Below, piece by piece: positions 7,349 through 7,620 of a stretch of DNA of 7,620 nucleotides. Positions within the stretch are counted from its first letter, which is position 1. Every line of letters begins with the position of its first letter. Source of the stretch: Methylococcaceae bacterium UBA1147. GTDB taxonomy: Bacteria; Pseudomonadota; Gammaproteobacteria; Methylococcales; UBA1147. Both the position numbers and the translations under genes were made by a program. The DNA lies in the NCBI GenBank assembly GCA_002311315.1, contig DBZZ01000053.1:20383-28002 (forward strand). The letters run 5' to 3'. Under the pieces are notes generated by a model. The model did no database searches. It worked only from the letters and a program-made list of their open reading frames with translations, and was not told where the DNA came from.

Positions 7349-7614
7349 CCCGAATCGTAAATTGCAAAAACCTGGGCCGCGAAGCAGAAGGCCTTGAATC
7401 TCCCCCGTTCCCGGGTGAAAAGGGGATTCGAATTTACGAAAATATCTCCGGACAGGCATGGAAGGAATGGATCACCCTGCAAACCATGCTGATCAACGAA
7501 CACCGACTCAAAGCATTCGAACCTGAAGCCAAGAAATTCCTCGCAGCGGAACGGGAAAAATTCCTTTTTGGCGAAGGCGTTTCAGTCCCAGAGGGTTTTA
7601 CCGCACCGAAATAA
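7345..7614 (+). CDS. yggX: YggX family Fe(II)-trafficking protein
   Basis: An 89-residue small soluble protein, the normal length for the family. It carries the conserved N-terminal Cys7 in the stretch CKNLGREAEGLE (7-18), then PPFPGEKGIRIYENIS (20-35), QTMLINEHRL (46-55) and a C-terminal REKFLFG (70-76). YggX proteins help protect Fe-S clusters against oxidative damage and are proposed to handle ferrous iron in the cytoplasm. Its start overlaps the mutY stop as ATGA, a conserved pairing in gammaproteobacteria, so it is almost certainly co-transcribed and probably translationally coupled. The stop TAA lies six bases before the window edge, so any terminator lies outside. Confidence 0.97.
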   Translation: MTRIVNCKNLGREAEGLESPPFPGEKGIRIYENISGQAWKEWITLQTMLINEHRLKAFEPEAKKFLAAEREKFLFGEGVSVPEGFTAPK

Positions 7615-7620
7615 CCAGCC

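Overview
The window looks like a piece of a gammaproteobacterial chromosome. The main evidence is the run asmA-mutY-yggX in its right half, a gene order I know from gammaproteobacteria (mutY-yggX in E. coli, asmA-mutY-yggX in Pseudomonas), together with a proteobacterial type of kinase fold at the left. Base composition is moderately GC-rich and even throughout. I see no sign of a phage, insertion sequence, CRISPR array, tRNA or rRNA.

Left part, minus strand (1-2447): two genes point leftward. Upstream in transcription is a complete CDP-alcohol phosphatidyltransferase, an integral membrane phospholipid-headgroup enzyme (1866-2447). After a gap of 234 bases comes a membrane-anchored protein with a Ser/Thr kinase fold that runs off the left edge (1-1631). 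All three key catalytic positions of its kinase domain appear to be replaced (VAIK Lys to Arg, HRD Asp to Arg, DFG Asp to Asn), so I read it as a pseudokinase joined through one membrane helix to an extracytoplasmic region with a TPR-like end. It is the most unusual item in the window.

Middle (2448-2811): a 364-base divergent intergenic stretch with no convincing gene. It should hold the promoters for both directions.

Right part, plus strand (2812-7614): first a DUF1343/NamZ-family protein (putative exo-beta-N-acetylmuramidase) with no signal peptide and with Gln in the GPxHG motif where I recall Glu in characterised members. After 161 bases follow asmA (envelope lipid-transport/assembly family), mutY (A/G-mismatch adenine glycosylase) and yggX (Fe(II)-trafficking, oxidative protection of Fe-S proteins). 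asmA and mutY are 26 bases apart, and mutY and yggX overlap by ATGA, so these three probably form one transcript. MutY carries a 4Fe-4S cluster and repairs oxidative guanine lesions, and YggX protects iron-sulfur proteins, so that pair shares a theme of oxidative damage. The other genes share only a loose envelope theme (phospholipid synthesis, cell-wall sugar hydrolysis, AsmA, membrane-bound pseudokinase). A direct functional link among them is not shown by the sequence.
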